A stretch of DNA of 64,000 nt from Anaeramoeba flamelloides (Eukaryota > Metamonada > Anaeramoebidae), in contig JANTQA010000070.1 in the NCBI GenBank assembly GCA_027625915.1, positions 873,001-937,000 on the forward strand. Reading direction: 5' to 3'. Positions 59,091 to 64,000 of the stretch are shown here, piece by piece. Positions within the stretch are counted from its first letter, which is position 1; every line of letters starts with the position of its first letter. The notes under the pieces are model-generated. The model saw only the letters and a list, made by a program, of their open reading frames with translations, was not told the origin of the DNA and ran no database searches. The position numbers and the translations under genes are program-made.

Positions 59091-60304
59091 GGGACTAGTA
59101 AACTAAAAAAAATCTTTAAGTAATTTTACTAACCAATTAAAAAAAATTTTACCGTATCTTGAAATTAAAAAATAAAGTAAAAATCTGATAACTACAAGAC
59201 AAAACTTACTTTTCTAATACTATTTTCAGAAATGAATTATTGTTTTTAAAAGTTTGATCCATTTTTCTCATTTTTGAAAAGTTCAAAATTCAACATATTT
59301 CCAAATTATTTAAAAAAAATTATTTTCTTTGAAAGATTGAAATCTTATTGCCTGTAAAAAAAGTGTACAAAAATACACTTTAGAAATGAAACCACTAAGT
59401 TCTAAAATAACTAAGTTTAAAAAATCTACTTAATCTCAAAAAAAATACAATAATTATTTTCAACATGTAAAAAATATAATTTTTTGATTCAAAGAACAGA
59501 CCAAATCTATTTTTCCTAGGGATTAAATGAAAAAATATGAGAAAAAGGACCAAAGAATGGAATTAAAAATTCTCCCGAAATACTTTTTTAAAACCTGGAA
59601 TATTCAACTTATAATCTAAAGAAATACTTTTTAATTTGATTATTTATAATCAATAATTATAAACCCAATCCTAATAATTTTAGTAAGCCATTAACAATCC
59701 AATGATTAAATGTATAAAATAGACTTTACATTTATTTCTCAATTTTTTCAAATTTTTTCAAACAAATAAAATTGATTCAAATAAATAATTAAAATAATAA
59801 AAATAAAAATAATAGATATTATCAAATACCTGATTTTAATACAAAAGTTCCTTGTTTATACTCTGGGTATTTGAAAAAGTATATTGACAAGTCTTTTAAA
59901 TTTCAAGAAATTGAATAAATATTTGTGAATATAATAAATGTTCAAATTTTTTAGATCTTCAAGGATACAATATTTGATTTATTTTTCAGGTATTTTTAAA
60001 ATAATATTTGAGACACAACGTTACTTGTTCATAAAGGCTCTCAGAAATTACTAAAAGTGATATTTCTTCAAAAATAAATTTTTTTGCAAATTTTTCTTTT
60101 TCTAATTTGAAACAAAAATCCAAACAAAAAAGGATCAGATCTTTTGACTGAAAATTTCATTGGGAAAAATAAATTCCTTTAAAAATGATTATTCATTTCT
60201 CTAAAGTTGACAAACGAAGTTTCTTATTGGTCGTAATTATATCCTTATGTAAATAATTACTCTATCACCTTTGATAAAAATAATAAATAAGAGTTACTAG
60301 TCCC
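59091..60304 (+). mobile_element. Complete 1.2-kb TTAA-flanked non-autonomous element
   Basis: This 1,214-bp element is flanked by TTAA on both sides (59087-59090, 60305-60308). The left end is GGGACTAGTAAACT; the right end reads AGAGTTACTAGTCCC, so the inverted repeat is about 11-13 bases. It is the reference for the copies at 1-1345, about 29430-30690 and 37250-37545. No protein frame is visible. TTAA target sites are the hallmark of piggyBac transposases; the assignment is by target site only. Confidence 0.82.
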
Positions 60305-60846
60305 TTAATACAAAATGATCTCGGTTTAATAATGTTTACCATCTTTTAAGTTTTTCAAGAAATTATTTATTCGAAAGCTATTTTCATTGGGAAGGTATTC
60401 CTGATATTTCAGTAATTAATTGAGAAAAAAATATTCTCTTCATTTGTCTAATTTTTTTTTAAAATCGTTATTTTAAAAAAGAATAGATTGTAATTTCTGA
60501 TCTACATTTATTTGTTAGTTCCTTTTTTCTGCTAAAAATTAGTGTTGATATTCGAAATGGGTTGTAAATAATCGATTGTGTTGCAATTATCATTTTTTGA
60601 AAATTTTCTTTTTTAGAGATTTAATAGATATGTTGTTTGAAGTCGGGTTTAGTCTGTTATTGTATTACGTCGATTATTGTTTATTAGTAATTGACTTTGT
60701 ATTATGTGTTTTCTTTTTTATTTTTAATGTTTTCAAAGTTGTTTTGTGTGAAAATTGTAACAAAAGAAAATTTTGAGCTAGCTTGATTTGTTTTTTTACT
60801 AATTAATAAATTAATTAAATTCAATAACTCGTAGTAAATGTAAATA

Positions 60847-60917
60847 ACACTGTTGGTTCAATGGCAGAATGGGACGTTGCCATCGTCTTGATCGGGGTTC
60901 GATTCCCCGACAGTGTA
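60847..60917 (+). tRNA. tRNA-Gly (anticodon GCC)
   Basis: The full cloverleaf folds by hand. The acceptor ACACTGT pairs with ACAGTGT. The D arm is GTTC-AATGGCA-GAAT. The anticodon stem is GGACG/CGTCT with loop TTGCCAT (anticodon GCC). The T arm is CGGGG-TTCGATT-CCCCG, and the discriminator base is A. The D-arm wording GGTTCAATGG...AGAAT is typical of eukaryotic glycine tRNAs and supplies the A box; GGTTCGATTCC is the B box. There is no intron. Confidence 0.96.
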
Positions 60918-60924
60918 TTTATTC

Positions 60925-60935
60925 TTTTTTTTTTT
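60925..60935 (+). terminator. RNA polymerase III T-run terminator
   Basis: Eleven T residues start eight bases after the tRNA-Gly gene, the usual Pol III stop signal. Confidence 0.75.
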
Positions 60936-61124
60936 CTTTAAAGTATCACTTTTGACAAAATCAAGATCTCTTAAATACAACCATTTTTTATCACGAACTT
61001 GTAATGATCAAACAAACACTCTTTTTTTTTTTTAACTAATGAAATCTCCAATCAAGATTTATTTTTAATAAATGTAACTTTTCTGAGATAAGTTCAAAAT
61101 AATTGTTATCTTGATTCATTGAAA

Positions 61125-61365
61125 AAAAAACAAAAACACAAAACAACAGAACAGTTACTGTCAAAAAAAAAACAAAATCAATAATTTTATACCAACTACC
61201 AAAAACAAGACAAAATTCAAACCTAAACCGAGAGCAAAGCTGATATTTAAATCCAAACCAAAGTCAAAGCCAAAGCCAATTCAGAGAAAAAAACAAACAC
61301 GAAAAAACATAAGTAAGAGATCTTTTTTTCAAAAAACAAAAAAACAAAAAATCAATAAAACTTAG
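61125..61365 (+). pseudogene. Inverted partial copy of the Lys/Pro-rich gene
   Basis: The plus strand reads IPTTKNKTKFKPKPRAKLIF, KSKPKSKPKPIQRKKQTRKN and RSFFQKTKKQK before a stop. This corresponds to the C-terminal half of the gene at 58375-58893 and its shifted continuation. The KPKS repeat is about a dozen residues shorter. Similarity begins near 61125 and fades after 61365. There is no start codon or upstream half, so it is taken as a duplicated fragment in opposite orientation to the parent. Confidence 0.7.
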
Positions 61366-64000
61366 AATTTAATAAGCAACAATAAGGTGTTTATGAAAAT
61401 TTCTCTCAACCACAGAGACAATTCTCATCCAAACGGATCTTTCGTGTTATCTGAATTATTCAACCTCAGTCGAGTTTTTGATTTTAATGAGATAAACTCA
61501 TCTTTGAGATTTTAAGGGGATAAAATTTCAAGTTATTTTATCTTTTTTCAATTCTTGAACTTTTAACATCTCCCAAATAGAAGTCTAAGATTAGTGTAAT
61601 TGTTATTGGGTAAAAATCATATTATTGATATACCATGGTCTCTTGTTGATATGACTCTTTAAAATTGATTAGTCAAGTTCAAAAAGTTTATCCTATCAAT
61701 TCAAAACGATCCTATTATTAATAAAAAACGCCCAACAATTTTTGTAAAAAATCTGAATTTCTTGACAAATTTAAAGAAAGGTTGAAACAAGCTATCTATA
61801 TTCAGATTTCAAAGTTGAAAAATATCATTCTTAAATTTGTTGCAAAATGTAGATTAAGGGTCGAGTTATTACAGCTAAAATTAATTTTCTGAAATGGATT
61901 AAAATAATTTCGAAATTTTAATGAATACCTAATACCAATCAAAAACTAACCATTAAGTGAAATGTATTCGATCTACAAAAACCAACAAAGAAAAACTAGG
62001 GTATTTTGTGGAAAAAAGTGCCAAAGGGCCACACCCAATTTCGAATTAGAATTGTTGTGATTTATGATTTTGAAAACAACTGTTAATTTTGAAGTGTTTT
62101 CTTAGGCACTTTTTTAGTTCTCAAAGAGTTTTTTTTTCCTTTCTCTCAAATGAGTTATTTTTTTCTCAAGAATCTTACAAAATCCTTACTACTGTTAATT
62201 GTTAAATAAAAAGAAAAATATTTTCATTCAGCTTTCTAAAAAAATCACAACCAAGAATTAATAATAAATCATCCAAGACCCCAATACTAAAAAGGGGAAT
62301 TAATTATTTCAACTTGTTCAAAGAAATTAAAAGTTGAAATTTTACCATGATTTTACATCTTTTTTTGTGAAAGCTGAATGAAAATTTTTTCAATTTATTT
62401 TGAAACAAATAGTATTTCAAATATAAAGAGTTACAATCTAATACATATTAGATTAAATCGAAGTAAATTGATTATATATTTATAAAAAATGTTTGTTTCA
62501 AAATGTGGAAATTTAACTTTTTAGAAATTTAAAAAAAAAAAATAAAATTATTTTTTTTCAAGTTTAGAAATTCAGGCAAACAAGAGGAATTCTAAACTCC
62601 TCGGTTAAATTACAATAAAAAAAAAATAAAATTATTTTTTTTTTTTTAAATTTTGATTTTTTGGAATTTAGAATGCTTTTTCCACTTTTTTTTTTATAAT
62701 TGAATTTTTTGCCAATTAGATACTCTTAAACGTTTTTTTAGATCGAATTTTTTGCTTTCGAGATTCTTTGATATTTTTTATTTGTTTGAATTTTTTCTTA
62801 ATAGAGATCTCTCAAAAAAAAAATATTTGTTATTTAAATCTGGTCAACCAAAAGAAGGGTAATTTCACAATACACTTTTTAGGTTTCACGCACTCCTTGA
62901 GTATGGAGCAAATCCAAGTTAAATGAATAGACCCTAATTGCGCAAAAAATTAAAAGATATATTTTAAAAAAAAATAAATAATTATCTCCAGAGATCATTT
63001 TGGCAAATTATTTCACAAAATTAGGAATCTATTGAAGTTAGAAACTGGATTAATATAAAGGATCTAAAAAAAAATAATCTTTTACTGAGTTTTGAATTGA
63101 TAATTCTTGAGTTAATCACTGAAATTAAAAAATTCTAAAAATTTATACATTTGGGCGTTCTAAATATAAAGTTTTTAAATACCAGGATTTCTCTTTTTGA
63201 GTTTCTATCTTTGCGTTTGGAAAAATAATTAAAAAAAATATCAAAAAGGATCAAATTTTTCATTTTTATCATTAGTAAAAAATGTAATAATAATTTATAG
63301 TTTCAATAAGATTTTAAATAGATTTCTTTTAGCAGTTTGAAATTATTTTAGCTCTCTAAAACGGATATAATTTAAACCCAATTATAACATATTTTAAATA
63401 TTAGAGGTATTTGAAGTCAATCTAATTATTTAAATGAGATAAAATTACAACTGGTAGAACCCTTGTTGGATATCTGATATAAATCTATCATTTAGGATTC
63501 TTAGTTCATCTAATATAGAGCAATAAATATCAACTAAAAACACCAAACAAATAAATAGGGATGATAAATTACAATATTTTTCTTGGTAAACTCTTTTTGA
63601 TAAATCAAAATTAAAAAAAACAGAATTCAAGTTTTTTTCTGTTTGTTATATAAAATAAAAGTAAAAGACAAATTTAATTTTTTAATTAACAATTCAGAAA
63701 AAAAATTGTCAAAATAATTTTAAGTGTAAAGTAGAAAGTCAACTTTCTCTCTTTTAAATATTTTATTTTACATATTTTTTCAATCAATTCAAAATAAAAA
63801 CCAAATTCAAAAATTAGATTGGTTTTTGTAAAAAAAAATAGAATCAAAATCATCAAATGAAAGCAAAATATAATTATCTTCAATTTTCAAAATTTGAGAT
63901 TTAATTGTAAGCATTCCTTAAAAAGACTTTTTTTCGATATTTTTTATTAATATGATTTTTTTTTTTGTAATGTAAAATTGGCTTGTAGATTTTAACAATG
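61366..64000. other. Gene-free right end of the window
   Basis: No coding exon or RNA gene is recognised. Part of 62210-62420 resembles 25210-25450. Two copies of an A10-TAAAATTA-T8 block flank a short palindromic stretch (GAGGAATTCTAAACTCCTC, about 62584-62602). Confidence 0.45.

Noticed and set aside
1-64000. CRISPR array, prokaryotic operon or phage content
   Set aside because: No regularly spaced identical repeats with unique spacers were seen, and the genes have introns and eukaryotic domain architectures.

Overview
The window is a very A+T-rich (about four-fifths by eye) piece of nuclear DNA from a unicellular eukaryote. The evidence is spliceosomal GT-AG introns, a nuclear tRNA-Gly, proteins with long Asn, Lys and Glu runs, a standard stop code, and low gene density: about seven protein genes and one tRNA in 64 kb. 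The style fits a free-living amoeboid protist (Anaeramoeba-like or dictyostelid-like), but the sequence alone does not settle the taxon.

Layout. 1-2009: left-truncated TTAA-flanked element carrying a nested short element, then a TA-flanked MITE. 2461-15543 (+): a neurobeachin/LRBA-type BEACH-WD40 giant of about 3,700 residues. Its BEACH domain is split by a 1,983-bp intron that contains repeats. 18792-20012 (-): three-exon eIF4E. 21.7-26.2 kb: LINE 3' fragments, hairpins and a TTAA-flanked foldback element. 26489-27152 (+): two-exon riboflavin kinase. 27.2-33.0 kb: repeats only. 33008-33757 (-): unknown multi-membrane-span protein. 36.3-38.5 kb (-): secreted von Willebrand A protein plus a small secreted ORF. 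38.5-46.6 kb: no gene seen. 46656-47924 (+): SLC35B4/Yea4-like nucleotide-sugar transporter. 48.5-50.5 kb: probable decayed Tc1/mariner element. 51053-52165 (-): PX-BAR sorting nexin. 52.2-58.1 kb: repeats. 58375-58893 (-): Lys/Pro-rich protein. 59091-60304: complete TTAA-flanked element. 60847-60917 (+): tRNA-Gly(GCC). 61125-61365 (+): inverted partial copy of the Lys/Pro-rich gene.

The genes are unrelated housekeeping and membrane-traffic functions (vesicle scaffolding, translation initiation, FMN synthesis, nucleotide-sugar transport, endosomal sorting). No operon or functional island is visible. The notable biology is the intergenic DNA. At least two TTAA-flanked families share one terminal motif, and several families are flanked by TA. 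Elements sit inside one another, and some carry long inverted arms. Two host gene models, and possibly a third, break frame at runs of A. No CRISPR, phage or toxin system is present.
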